DNA of 64,000 bases from Antedon mediterranea. Its lineage: Eukaryota > Echinodermata > Crinoidea > Comatulida > Antedonidae. Positions 49,552 through 60,786 of this stretch are shown here, piece by piece; position 1 is the first letter of the stretch, and each line of letters opens with the position of its first letter. The stretch lies in NCBI RefSeq assembly GCF_964355755.1, contig NC_092677.1:14656601-14720600 (forward strand), in the 5' to 3' direction. Both the position numbers and the translations under genes were made by a program. Below the pieces are notes generated by a model. That model searched no databases and had not been told where the DNA came from. It saw only the letters and a list, made by a program, of their open reading frames with translations.

Positions 49552-49876
49552 TTATTTCAAGTGGCCAATCAACATTTTCACTTTATTTAAACAAAGTTCC
49601 TTGTACTTTCGAAGGTCAGCAATAAAATTGTTTAAATCTAGGTTGATAAATATGCAGTTTGCCGCTGACCTAAGTCTGTTTAAAAAATTATTTTGGGACA
49701 CATTGTAATAATCTAATAGAAGACCATATTGCTTGTTCTCTATGAAATGAAAAGAGAATTTAAAATCGTCGCCAGCTGGTTGTGAAGTTGGAAATGTAGT
49801 TTGATTTAGTAGACTGTTTGATGTTAATGACAGTAAAAAGCATCTTGCCTGCCCCAGTGTGTCACCAATGTACTTA
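49552..49876 (-). CDS. Probable terminal exon of an unidentified protein
   Basis: Minus strand: a good acceptor (TGATTCTCTCTAATCCCAG) is followed by a frame open for 107 codons to TAA (49554-49552), entering in phase 2. The sequence is balanced and protein-like: an N-terminal YIGDTLGQARCFLLSL, a middle with FSFHFIENKQYGLLLDYY, and a basic helical end (NRLRSAANCIF, LRKYKELCLNK). Predicted soluble and largely helical at the C-terminus. AATAAA overlaps the stop codon (49556-49551), giving a possible poly(A) signal. The acceptor overlaps a GTAAGT, so exon use is not certain. Upstream exons would lie at higher coordinates; none found with confidence. Family not recognised. Confidence 0.5.
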
Positions 49877-52235
49877 CTGGGATTAGAGAGAATCATTAGA
49901 ATTATAAGGTTAATTTTAAATATACATGTAAACAAATCTATCTGACATTTATTGCTATTTAAATGTTTAAAATATTCACGAGATTTGATATATTTTTAAA
50001 AGATCAATATATTAAAATCGTTAATAAAATAAAGCAATTTAAGATCACGCGTTTAAATAAATTTATTTTTCAATAGATTAAAAAACAAAATAAATTTTAA
50101 AAACTTTTACTGTACAGGTTTTGAAGAAATAAGTTATTTAGGCCTAATTACAGTATATTTTTATATGGTAAGGTTGCATCTGTACAAACAACTGTAAAAT
50201 TGTTACATTTTATATGATTTCAATTCGTTTGATCACTATCAACCTAAACATTAGATAGATGGTTTGTTTTGTCCTCCAGTAAATCTATAAGTTAGCATTC
50301 TCTCTGTTGTTGGGTTACTTAAACCATGGAGGTATACCTCCATGCTTGAACAATGGAGAACTTATTTCTCCATGTTTGAATCATAGAGCATCCATGCCTA
50401 AATAGTATTCCAGCAGTGATAATTACTGACATTACAAGTGTTTATCAAGAACAGCAAGGTTGCTTATAGAATTAGCAAACCAGTAGAGTTTCCTAAACAG
50501 TAAAATCCCCTTTACACTGAAACATTGTAAATCCAAAAATGTTGAAATTGGTAATTGAAACAATTCATATTTGATTCCTATAGATAGCTAGTAAAGATAA
50601 CAGTAAGAGAATCATAAGCTATTGCAGTAAACAAAATATAGTTATTCCATTCTTTACTCCATGGTTATTCTCCTACATTAACTTCAGTAATAATGTTGAC
50701 ATGGCACACTTTATAAGAAGACTCTGAAATTCCAAACAAAATTTAAAGATTTGTATGACTGCAGAAGGAACAAAATGCATCTTTACCGGTGCAACTAGGT
50801 CTTTGTATATTTCTATAAAGCATTTTTATGTCTTGAGTCTTGCAAAAATCTATGATATTGAATGGAATTTCTAAAGATTGTTAATCAAAAAAAAAATAAA
50901 AAATTACCAGTTACCAATATTTTGTATACCAAAGTAAAATTATAGGTTTATGATATATTAAGATAAGATTAAATCCTTTGTAAAATACTTATCTCCTTAA
51001 TCTCAAACGTTTTCATTTTGTTTTTGACATTTTCCACATATTACTGCACAATAATTTAGAAGTTTTTGTAACTTTTTAAACAAAACTCTGCGGTATATAC
51101 CTGTACTACAATTTTTATTGGTTTTTCAACTAGTACAATCACAAACTGATTGGTATCAGTTGAATTAGGTACTTAAACGTTAGTTTACACTAGTTAAGTG
51201 CTACTTATCAAGATTCTTCTTTAGAACTTCTATAAGTTCATTGACTTTCATCGTATTGATGATCATTTATAAAGCAATTACAAAGGAATTAGTTGATTGT
51301 TATCATCTAAATAGACTTTCATCGGTAGGATGATCATCAATTTGTTATTTGTGTCCCTATTCTATTGAAATTCTATTGAATTTTCTATTCAGGTTCAGAA
51401 ATATTTTTTAGGCCTACTTACTGTATTAAGTCCTAGTTTTCTAGATATTGAACTTTGAAGTGACATTTTCTTAACTAAAGAAAAATTCTTCCTTTTAGTT
51501 GGCCAAAACTCGATGTGAAGTAATTATGTACAAAATGTAAGGTTTCCTTAAAAAGGTTTTTCCACAAAAACTATATGATTATTTTTCTACAGTGATGTCT
51601 TCCATTAGACACTCGTCCAATCACCAAACTGGTAGTACGGGCTCTTGTTAACCATCTGATTGACCAATTGGATTACATAATTCATAAAGACATACAAATT
51701 ATATGTGATACCTATTCCAATAATGACACATCCAATCAAACACCTGTTTGTTTTGCATTCTCTTCTTTGTTGTTTCTTTTGTTTTCATATGAAACAACCT
51801 AGCTTTAGTACAAATCATTTAAATTGTTTTGTATATATCTTGAGATTTCCAATGACAAATGAGTTTCTATCATGTTTTTCATGCTTCAGTGATCACAGTT
51901 TTTCGGTCTTTTTGATAGTAAATAAGCCTGAAAGGCGAAAACTTTGTTACAGTTCTTTCTAGGCCTTTTCAAGAGTTTTTAATTCACTTGAGCTTTTAAT
52001 TTGATATCGGTTTTTGTAGCTGTGAGGGGAAACATGCATTTAATTCCATCTTAATACCAATGTACACTACCCTACGGTCATAGCCGTAGTAATCTCGGAG
52101 CTTGAAGCATTTCGGGCAAACAATACCTGTATTCTCTTACTTAATCCTTAGCAATACATCATTCAGGCCAACAATATGTAAATAAAACACTTCATCATAG
52201 GTTTGTTAAGGTCGTGCAAGTGTGTGTTTGCTTAG
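49877..52235. other. AT-rich stretch with nested palindromes
   Basis: A 20-bp perfect palindrome is at 50325-50344, and a second hairpin (ATGGAGA..TCTCCAT) follows at about 50352-50372. A small hairpin CTACGG..CCGTAG is near 52073. The 85-codon frame at 51705-51962 has no support. Confidence 0.5.
50325..50344. repeat. Perfect 20-bp palindrome
   Basis: CATGGAGGTATACCTCCATG is its own reverse complement. CCATG.TTGAA repeats after it at about 30-bp spacing. Confidence 0.85.
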
Positions 52236-52273
52236 TGGAGATATTTACAATATTCAAAGAACGGGTGACTATG
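52236..52273 (+). CDS. Candidate 38-nt exon (weak)
   Basis: Acceptor GTGTGTGTTTGCTTAG and strong donor CTATG|GTGAGTTC bound 38 nt that read GDIYNIQRTGDY (phase 2 in, phase 1 out). Its exit phase does not fit the terminal exon at 54020 directly. Could be chance. Confidence 0.2.
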
Positions 52274-54019
52274 GTGAGTTCAGAGTTTGCGTTGGCCGGA
52301 GGACAGAAAGGCATAGTTTATGAAATTGAATTGGACATTATATGATTGATCAATTAAACAGTACTAAAGTGTTAGTTTAATATTGTGTACCGTAGTTTCA
52401 GATATCATATTTTCTAAACTTTTAAATCTACTGATTCTAATTAGTCTAGTTTTCTTTTCAAAGGTTATCAACCTTTTTCAATCTGCATTTGAGTTTGGAA
52501 ATTCTGTATTTCATTCATAAAACATTCAGCTTATTATTGCCAAAATGGATGATATAATCGTTAAAACTTATGAATAAATTAAGATGCATATGTCATTGTT
52601 ATTTTCACCTGCTTTGAAATTTGTTTAAAATTCTATTTTATTTGGTACCATTACTGTATTACATTGTTAAACACGTACAAATGTGAGATAGCCAAATTTT
52701 ATGATGTAATCTTGATCTTATGAATAAATTAGCATATATTATGCCATTGTTATTTTTCGATATTCGTAATTCATATAATGATAACAATATTTTGATATGC
52801 AAAATTAGGAATTAGTTTGTTGCCACAACCACATGTGGACAAAGCACAAAATAGAAAGAAAAACGTGCCTGAAAAAGATGCAAGGAGGTATAGTTGTCTG
52901 TTTTCATAGCGAGTTATGAGTGTAATGCAATATTTACCTTCAGCAAAAAGCAGCTCGCATAACATTTAAAACACTTTTAAACTAATTTCTCAGCTTGTCA
53001 CCTACTTCTAGCCAATTTTTTTTAACAACAGACTCAAGCAGTGTAGACATGCCTAGCCCTTGTATTACATATCAGAATCACCCTTGTGGTCATGCGTATC
53101 ATAGCCCCTGGGAAAACGTGGCCTCACTGTCTTGTCCAAAACTCATCTTATATTTCCTCCTTGGGGCCTAGCTCATATCCCATCAAATAATTGTTATAGA
53201 ATGTCTCATATTTGTCTTTGTGTGCCAATTGTCTTCACTGTTATTCTATCGTGCTTCTTAATGATTGTAAATTTAACAGCAGTTCAAATTTATCCTCTGC
53301 CTGCGCTAAACATTTTCAAAACCTGAACATATTAATCTATGAAAATGTCTATCTTGCAAATATGTAGGTTAATAAAAATATTGATACAATACAACAATCA
53401 TAGTTTAACATCTGTCTGTTACCTTTGATGAGCGGTAAATGAACAAAAGACAAAATGTGTATCTGATTATTATGTGTTATCACTTGTTTTGGGTGATTTT
53501 ATATATTTTCTTTTCTATTGTTGGAGCCATATGGGCTAGATTGATTGATCATGAAATCACAGGAGTATTGTCTTCATTAACCCAGATGCTAGGATTAAAA
53601 CTCAAAATACCACATTAATCTATCAAAAGTACATACATTATGTGAATTTACTGATCTGATTCAATTTAATTTTGAATATATAAGTTGAATGCACTAATAA
53701 CAGTAGGTTGTTTTTTTATATACATTTGATATACTGTACAGTAATCTAATGATACTGCAGTACTTATAGATTTCATTGAAAGAGAATTTATTAGAAAAAT
53801 TGTACTATTTTTCCATTTTTTAATGAGGTTGTCTTCTACTTTCTCAGAATATACTATATTTTTTTATTGGAACAGTAAAATTTGCGAACATATTTAGCCA
53901 AGGATACTTTTTACAGATTTTATAGAACAAATTAGAACGAAAACTACTACTGTTGTTACAGAAATAACTATATTAATAGTTACCAATATTACATCACTGT
54001 TTATTTTTTACATATAAAG
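52274..54019. other. AT-rich non-coding stretch
   Basis: No supported gene; short frames at 52771-52965 and 53132-53326 are unrecognised. Confidence 0.5.
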
Positions 54020-54076
54020 GAGACTGAAGAAGAAATAGAACTTTTTGAGACTGAAGCCAAAAACAACAATCTTTGA
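54020..54076 (+). CDS. Probable C-terminal exon, acidic tail ending EAKNNNL
   Basis: A pyrimidine-rich acceptor (CACTGTTTATTTTTTACATATAAAG) precedes a phase-0 frame of 18 codons and TGA: ETEEEIELFETEAKNNNL. Codon content and the strong Glu bias differ from the surrounding AT-rich non-coding DNA. AATAAA at 54253-54258 would end a short 3' UTR. I do not recognise the protein; the tail would form an acidic helix. The preceding exon is not identified, and the plus-strand ratchet-like sites at 18998 and 48429 suggest a very long upstream intron. Confidence 0.4.
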   Translation, partial: ETEEEIELFETEAKNNNL

Positions 54077-54252
54077 GGAAAATTGAGAGTGGAGTAACAC
54101 AGAGTTGAACCAGTCTTCTTCGTTTCTTTGTTTGAATTGAATTGAATGCATTTATCGTTTAAACAAATTGGCATTATTTTTATATATATACTTTATGGTA
54201 ATAATTTATTAATTACTGTATATTTAATTAAATTTAAACAGATAATAGTCCA

Positions 54253-54258
54253 AATAAA
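54253..54258 (+). terminator. Poly(A) signal AATAAA for the 54020-54076 exon
   Basis: First AATAAA after the TGA, 177 bases downstream. The hexamer is common in this AT-rich DNA. Confidence 0.3.
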
Positions 54259-55282
54259 CGAAATCCACTTGTTGTCTTTAAACTAGTAAACCAGTATTGT
54301 ACTTACCATATTAGTACATGTACTATTTAGTTGTCACATGTGTAGTCATAATATACATAATTAGTCTGTTATACTCAAACCACAAGATTTACCATAAAAG
54401 CTTCCTGAGCCTTGTTTTGGTGAAGGGCAAATAGGATTGGTTTTAAAAACAAACACATGATTGAGTCAGCTCAACACTGCTAGTAAAGTTCAAAAGTTTG
54501 TCTAAAGCTTTTGAAAGGAATCTGAAAATAAAGAAACAGTTATAACCAGTAAGAAGATTGAACAAACACCATATGAACTCACAATTACCGATTCATTAAA
54601 GATTTCACACAAAGAATAACTGATTATGTTTAAGTAACATAAGAGAAACTAATATTCCAAATAGTGACTTTCTTTTCATTATTTTGTCAGACACCCTTTT
54701 TCTTCTAAAAGCATTATACATTTTGCTGAAGTTAATTGACTGTACTGCTCTAGTTAGTAACACGTTAGTATATTCTATTGATTACTCGGCTCGTTTCTTT
54801 AATCTTTATAATGCTAAAATACTGGTAAATTACACCATTTGTAATGAATGGGAGATTAACTGCCAGTGGTGTACCCTAGTAAATGAAACAATAGCTCAGA
54901 TCTTTTGTACAACCTTTGTCTGTGACAGATAAACTATTAAGCGAGATATTTGGATCACAATGCGTGATCAATATCTGCTTTATACTTATGTTTCAACAAC
55001 GTTTTCAACATTTGTTTGTTATTAATTGCTTTTAAATCCGTGTGCGATATCGGTCATAGGAGGATAAAAGCAGGGTCGGTATTTGATCTAGCATCAAGAA
55101 GTATCAAAAGATTAAGCATAATCATACTTTTTCTCTCATTGTAACAGTTTGCCTGTAGGCATCTTGATTCCATTGGTGAACAGTTTTAGAAATAGATCCA
55201 TTTATATCCAAACTGTTCCATTTACTTTGTAGGGGTGTTTTCTAATTAAATGACTCTGTTGTTTCTCTTTATTGTATCATAG
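54259..55282. other. AT-rich stretch with one weak exon-like frame
   Basis: At 54691-54932 an acceptor (TTTTCATTATTTTGTCAG) is followed by a Cys-containing open frame (ICNEWEINCQWC) that ends in a stop; not recognised. Confidence 0.35.
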
Positions 55283-55439
55283 GCACAATCTGATTAAAAT
55301 ATGCAAGTAAATCAACATAAATGTTATAAAATGACAATAAAAATCAAAATCTTCATGCTTGGTTTTCTTCATAATTTGATAACTCAAAGTTCTGTCTATT
55401 GCGATAGTCAAAATGTCATTAAAAATTCTGAAATATCAG
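55283..55439 (+). CDS. Candidate start-codon exon with signal peptide
   Basis: A very good acceptor (TTTCTCTTTATTGTATCATAG) and donor (ATATCAG|GTATGT) bound 157 nt. An in-frame TAA precedes ATG 55301, so the exon would carry 5' UTR then a start at 55301 or, better, 55331. From 55331 the product starts MTIKIK, a hydrophobic run IFMLGFLHNLI and a polar TQSSVYC, as in a secretory signal peptide, then DSQNVIKNSEIS, leaving in phase 1. Signal-peptide exons often end in phase 1. No downstream exon was identified. Confidence 0.35.
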
Positions 55440-57870
55440 GTATGTGGTTTTATTACTCACATTACCTCAGACTTGAAGGTTAACAATTGAAGATTGTATT
55501 TCAAGGAGGAAATGTGGAATAATGGGTCTCATTTAAATCACAGTGGTTAAATAATAGTCTGGTGTTGCAAGTAAACTGCTTTTGTTCTACAATCATATTT
55601 GCATTTGAGATGATCCATGGTAAATGTCTCCAAGGAGGGGGTCTTCCTCTAAGCATGTGATAAAGAGAGCTAGCCATTCAACTTGCTGTTGTGTTCCAGA
55701 TAATGCTCTGGGAAATTATCTCTATTCTTTGCATGTATCTTTACCTCGAAACTCAAATTAACATTTATTCATAAACACAGCATGATATTAGTTGCACCTG
55801 TTTTCGTAAACAGTAAATTTAAACAATTAAAGTTGTTGAGTACTAATATAAAAGTGTTTCAAATAATCACTATTTTCTAATAATGTTTTTTGTGCCTTTT
55901 TTGTTTCTGTTCCTTCTAATATACAATCTCAATTGAAATATATTCCAGTCAGAATTGTGTCTTGATTTGATTTTGATTTATTCAATATCGGCTCATTACA
56001 ATTACAACAGAATACATAAAAAAATAATGAAACATAAAGCCAGGATTGTCACAAGCGAACCCAATCACTGTTTAAAGACTTTCCTTTCTTGCTATATTAT
56101 AATAGTAGTTAATAAGCATTATATTTGTATTTGTCTTAATGCAATTTGATTAACAATAAACAATTGACAAAGATAAGTTATGGAAACACAGTTAAAAAGA
56201 TGTATCTCCCTGTTTTAATAATATTAGGGATATTTATTGGTATTTGGTTTACAACTGATAGTGCTTTATATTGCAAGGTCATAGAAACCTCTTGTTTTTT
56301 GTAGATTTCATCTGAAATGATACCACTACAATCAAACCACCTAATTGACACCTCTATGGAGGTCTTGTTGATGAAAATTGTAGAAGGCCAAATAATACAT
56401 AAATTACTGTACACACCTGAATGTCTTGTCATTTGTTTTATTAAACAAAGATTACCTGCATTATAGACAAAGAAATGAGGGAAAAACTATAGAAACTCCA
56501 CATGTTATATTTACCGTATGAAATACCAAAACATTCTTATATTTTTTAACAAAGTTAAAAAGGGGTCTCACAATATCATAGAAACAGCATATGTAAATTG
56601 TAAAGAAAGAAGACAAATGAATGCTTATCACAAGAGTGTTCAGTTTAGGATATGTTATACCAAGGAGTTGTAAAATAAGATTAAAAAAGTAAGTAAAATT
56701 ATTTTACAACTCCCTGGTTTTACCATCTGATTAACTAGCACCTTTCACCATTAACAACTACAAGTTTCACCCTAAATAACCACTCATTTCACCTTCAATC
56801 AGCATCAACTCATTTCACCCAAAATGTCAAAAAGACAACGTCATCAATAATGAATTCCATTACTAATAAAGTGGTTTTTTAAATTATTGAATGATTTTAT
56901 TAATTATAATTAATATGTAATTATATAAATGTATATTCAATACATAACTCAACGTAATATTTTTATTTCTAGTTGTAAAGAATTTTTAAAAATCAGTCAG
57001 GCATCCATTGGTTGCTGACACATGCTTGCTTGAGTCCTGGTGAGGACTAAATAGTTTGCATGCTTTCTTTCAGTTTTCTGAAGCAGGATAATAAATCGAA
57101 AACTTAATGTTCACACTTTCCCTGTTGTCATGCAGCATTGTTGCTCACTAGGTGATTTTAAGTGTGTGATTCAATGTTTTATTATAACCATATTTTGCAC
57201 TTAGATTAAAACACCCCTCTCATAATAATGTAGCAGGCCCAAGCAAATCTCCTAGTTGCTTACACAGTTGGTTACTTGTTCAGTGCCATTCAAGGCAAGA
57301 GGCAAACATCACACAGCCTAGTTTCTTGTGTTTCCACTGTTTTGCTATGTGTTATCAAAAGCGAGTATATTTTATGAACCTTGTTTAATTGTTTTGAGGA
57401 CCAGCTTTGATTTCAACCGATAGAATAACTTGATTTCACTTGCTAGGCTGATTTTGGACAACACAGCTGCCAAACTTCTGATAGGCTACCATTTGCATCA
57501 TTAAATATTCGTTGATGTTGTTTTTAAACATGCTTACAAACCTTTCAATCTAGGAGCCTGTATGTAAAGGAATGTCTGCTGTTTGAGTCAAGAACAAAGT
57601 GTTTTTTTTATGGTGGCATTCATTTTTACAGGGGAAAAAAACAATTTGTGGATATAACTATATAAATGAACTTGAACACAAACATTGGAGATAAATTTTA
57701 GCAGAGAAATGAAAAAATATATAATCGTGCATCGTACAAGATATTTACACATTTTGTAGACAAAACACGATCTGGTGGTGTGCCGACAATCTCTCAAATC
57801 GGGATCCATATTAAGTTTTCAATGCTAATTTTCGGTTCTATTTATTTGGATAAAATACAAAGTTAAGAAG
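55440..57870. other. AT-rich stretch with a small hairpin element
   Basis: Inverted arms ACCA.GGAGTTGTAAAATAA at 56659-56678 and 56699-56718. A minus-strand frame at 56178-56432 (IEVSIRWFDCSGIISDE...) looks protein-like but lacks clear splice sites. 57590-57810 is less AT-rich and may be the promoter region of the next exon. Confidence 0.4.
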
Positions 57871-57937
57871 ATGTATTGCAAATATATGGATAGACTTGTA
57901 GTTCTGTATTTCGCCATCATCTATTTCTCAGTGTCAG
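57871..57937 (+). CDS. Candidate first coding exon with signal peptide
   Basis: From ATG 57871 the frame reads MYCKYMDR, a hydrophobic core LVVLYFAIIYF and SVS, then stops at a strong donor CAG|GTAGGT in phase 1. This is the standard form of a first exon of a secreted or membrane protein. It has the same strand and exit phase as the exon at 55283-55439, so they might be alternative first exons of one gene. The sequence before the donor is also pyrimidine-rich, so a splice artefact cannot be excluded. No downstream exon found. Confidence 0.4.
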
Positions 57938-58726
57938 GTAGGTCTTTAAAAAAAGGATTTAAAGTAATATTCTATATTGAAAATCCTGTTAATATTACTT
58001 ATATATTTATTTCCTTGCACTAAAGTAACACACATGTTAACATACATATGCCACCAATATTTTCTAATATTAAACTAATTCCTCTATCACATAAATACAA
58101 TTACATTTTTTTTCTCTGAAAGCTTGTATGAATTATTCATTTTTCATGTCAAAATGTATCTAGATTAATTAACTTACTTACAATAGAGGTATTGTATTCC
58201 AAATGATAAGGCTGAATTCTTTATTGTCATTGATAAGTGGTCTCTAATTAATTGTTTATGTCATCAGATCTTTGATTGAAAAAGAAAATTGATTGAAACA
58301 ATCTTTGAAATTGCACTCGAATGAAATATGTTAGGATCTTTAGGTATTGATTTTTCTTTTTGTTTAGCAACTTCTAGAAGTGTGACCATGGTTAGGAATT
58401 GTCTGCTGTACTTTTTTCGACATATTAGGTCATTGGATAAAAATATATTCGCTTATTCTACAAGCTTTCAAATATAAATAATAGAATGTTATTCTTATTT
58501 GCTAATTCGATAAATCGCTTAACAAAATTCTATAGAAAATATGAACTGTGAGTTACCATGGAGAAAGTTGTTTGTGGTTTGATCTGCTGTTTCACCTGTA
58601 GTAGAAAATGTTTTGGTAGAGAAAGATAATTAAAGTTTAAACATTTATTTCTTATTTTAAAATAGACTTTTTTGTTCAGATTTAGCTATTGTTTGAATTG
58701 TTTAATAATACTTTATTATGGTTCTA
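57938..58726. other. AT-rich stretch
   Basis: 58532-58600 is similar to 60792-60862 on the far side of the fold-back (see findings). No gene. Confidence 0.5.
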
Positions 58727-58976
58727 GGACACCTACCCCCTAGACAGTTACCCCCCGGATGTTTACCACCCGGACAACTACCCCCTTAGGACAACTACCC
58801 CCCGGACAATTACCCCCCGGACAACTACCCCCTTAGGACAACTACCCCCTTAGGATAACAACCCCCCGGACAACTACCCCCCGGACAACTACCCCCTTAG
58901 GACAACTACCCCCTTAGGACAACTACCCCCCGGTCAACTACCCCCCGGTCAACTACCCCCCGGTCAACTACCCCCC
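58727..58976 (+). repeat. Left arm of compound fold-back: GGACAACTACCCCC minisatellite
   Basis: About 15 units of 15-17 bp (GGACAACTACCCCCC or ..CCCCCTTA). The right arm at 60059-60786 carries the same unit in reverse complement. The outer end (GGACACCTACCCCCTAGACA) matches the reverse complement of the far end of the right arm. Confidence 0.92.
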
Positions 58977-59047
58977 ATCCCCCCAATCTAAAAGTAGACA
59001 AATATATAGGACCGGTTTCTGTAAAAATGAAATCATCTGTTTTTAAC

Positions 59048-59425
59048 GGGTGTTTCGAAACTAGAGACCCGAGACCAGAGACCTGACACGACCCAATACG
59101 AAAAGGGAGACCTATATTTGGGTCTCCCTTTTCGTATATTAGGGTCTCCCTTTTCGTTCTGGTCTCTTTTTTCGTATATTTGGGTCTCCCATTTCGTATA
59201 TTTGGGTCTCCCTTTTCGTATATTTGGTCTCCCTTTTCGTATATTTAGGTCTCCCTTTTCGTATATTAGGGTCTCCCTTTTCGTATAGTGGGGTCTCCCT
59301 TTTCGTATAGTGGGGTCTCCCTTTTCGTACGTGGGTCTCCCTTTTCGTATATTTAGGTCTCCCTTTTCGTATTGGGTCTCGGGTCTCATGGTCTCTGGTC
59401 TCGGGTCTCTAGTTTCGAAACACCC
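59048..59425. mobile_element. 378-bp TIR element with internal tandem repeats and perfect 9-bp target duplication
   Basis: Termini GGGTGTTTCGAAACTAGAGA and its reverse complement form inverted repeats identical for 36 bases and similar for about 70. Between them are about 12 units of 17-23 bp built on GGGTCTCCCTTTTCGTATAT. GTTTTTAAC flanks it directly at 59039-59047 and 59426-59434. A 9-bp duplication with G-rich ends fits Mutator-like elements, though other 8-9-bp classes are possible. The 118-codon minus-strand frame is a translation of the repeats. Confidence 0.88.
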
Positions 59426-59434
59426 GTTTTTAAC

Positions 59435-60058
59435 CGATTATTCTGTTTAACAGCACGCCAGGCCCTAGATTTGCTAGATTTAAAGTACCGTATTTATTGA
59501 AAAAAACGGCCTGGGCTGTTTATTGTTTAGGTGGTTTTTAGGTGGACATTTATTGGAAGAAAGTTGTTTATTCAATGGGAGGGGGTATAATCTAATGGAA
59601 ATAGACGCCGATTATTCCATATGATGTGTCATGAGAGTGACATGGTCACCGTTTATTTGAGGGAAATTTATTTAAAGATCGCCGTTTATTCGGTGAGTGA
59701 ACATTGAGGTCAAATATCAAAAGTGATATTATTCTTCAAGTGTACAAAAATACAAATGACAAATTTGAGACAAAAATTAATTCTTTTAAGACCAGTGGTT
59801 ATCGAAGCATTGTCCTGACGCAAAAATTATTATTATTATTAGCGAACCCAGTTTTTACAGTAAATACAGGGAGTACTATATAATACGTTCGACTATCCTA
59901 TGATCATGTGACAATCTTCAGTTTATACCAGGCTATATTTATGTTCAATCTTTTACTTTTGTTTACAATAATGAATAGTAATTCGTCAAAGTAAGAATTA
60001 AAATATAGTTATTAATTCCTATTATACGCTGTTGCAGAGGTCAGGTTGTTGAATGGTC
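59435..60058. other. Spacer of the compound fold-back
   Basis: Contains recurrent TTTATTGAAAAA / CCGTTTATT strings (ACCGTATTTATT, CACCGTTTATTTGAGG, GCCGTTTATTCGG), resembling ends of further non-autonomous elements. No ORF with coding support. Confidence 0.45.
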
Positions 60059-60786
60059 TGGGTGTTAGTTGTCCGTCCGGGGGGTAGTTGTTCTAAAGGG
60101 ATAGTTTTCTGGGTGGTAGTTGTCCAGGGGTTAGTTGTCCTACGGAGGTAGTTGTCCTAAAAGATTATTTGCCCTCGGAGTATTGTCCAGGTCCAGGAGG
60201 TAGTTGTCCTACGGGGAGTATTGTGTCAGAGGCAGTTGTCCGCGGGGTAATAAGATTATGATAATATAATTTCTAATTTGATACGATTAACCAAAAAGGA
60301 ATTACAGTGATACGGGTTACTGGTGGTACTGAGCTATTATTGTTTTTTTTTATCATGTATATAAATATATTGTATAATCCGGGTTGTAAAATGAAAACAA
60401 ACAAATGAAATGTTGTCCAGGGGTTAGTTGTCCTACGGAGGTAGTTGTCCTAAAAGATTATTTGCCCTCGGAGTATTGTCCAGGAAGTAGTTGTCCTACG
60501 GGGAGTATTGTGTCAGAGGTAGTTGTCCGCGGGGTAATTACCCGGGGAGGAGGGGGTAATTGTCCGGGGGGTAATTGTCCGGGGGGTAATTGTTCCTAGG
60601 GGGTAATTGTCCGGGGGGTAGTTGTCCTAAGGGGGTAGTTGTCCTAAGGGGGTAGTTGTCCGGGGGGTGTTTGTCCGGGGGTAGTTGTCCTAAAGGGGTA
60701 GTTGTCCTAAGGGGGTAGTGGTCCAGGTGGTGGTTGTCCGGGGGGTAGTTTTCCGGGGGGTAAATGTCCAGGGGGTGAATATCCGG
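60059..60786 (-). repeat. Right arm of compound fold-back: GGGGGTAGTTGTCC minisatellite
   Basis: Same unit as the left arm, inverted. A stretch of about 125 bp occurs twice (60121-60251 and 60413-60537), nearly identical, separated by 161 bp of non-repeat DNA. The 64-codon frame at 60405-60599 is a repeat translation. Confidence 0.92.

Noticed and set aside
56178-56432. 84-codon minus-strand frame as an exon
   Set aside because: Looks protein-like but has no clear acceptor or donor and no recognised family.
59033-60599. Frames of 118 and 64 codons over the tandem repeats
   Set aside because: Direct translations of minisatellite units in mobile elements.
58727-60786. CRISPR array or telomere-like repeat
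   Set aside because: Units are contiguous without unique spacers, the DNA is eukaryotic, and GGGGGTAGTTGTCC is not a telomeric repeat.
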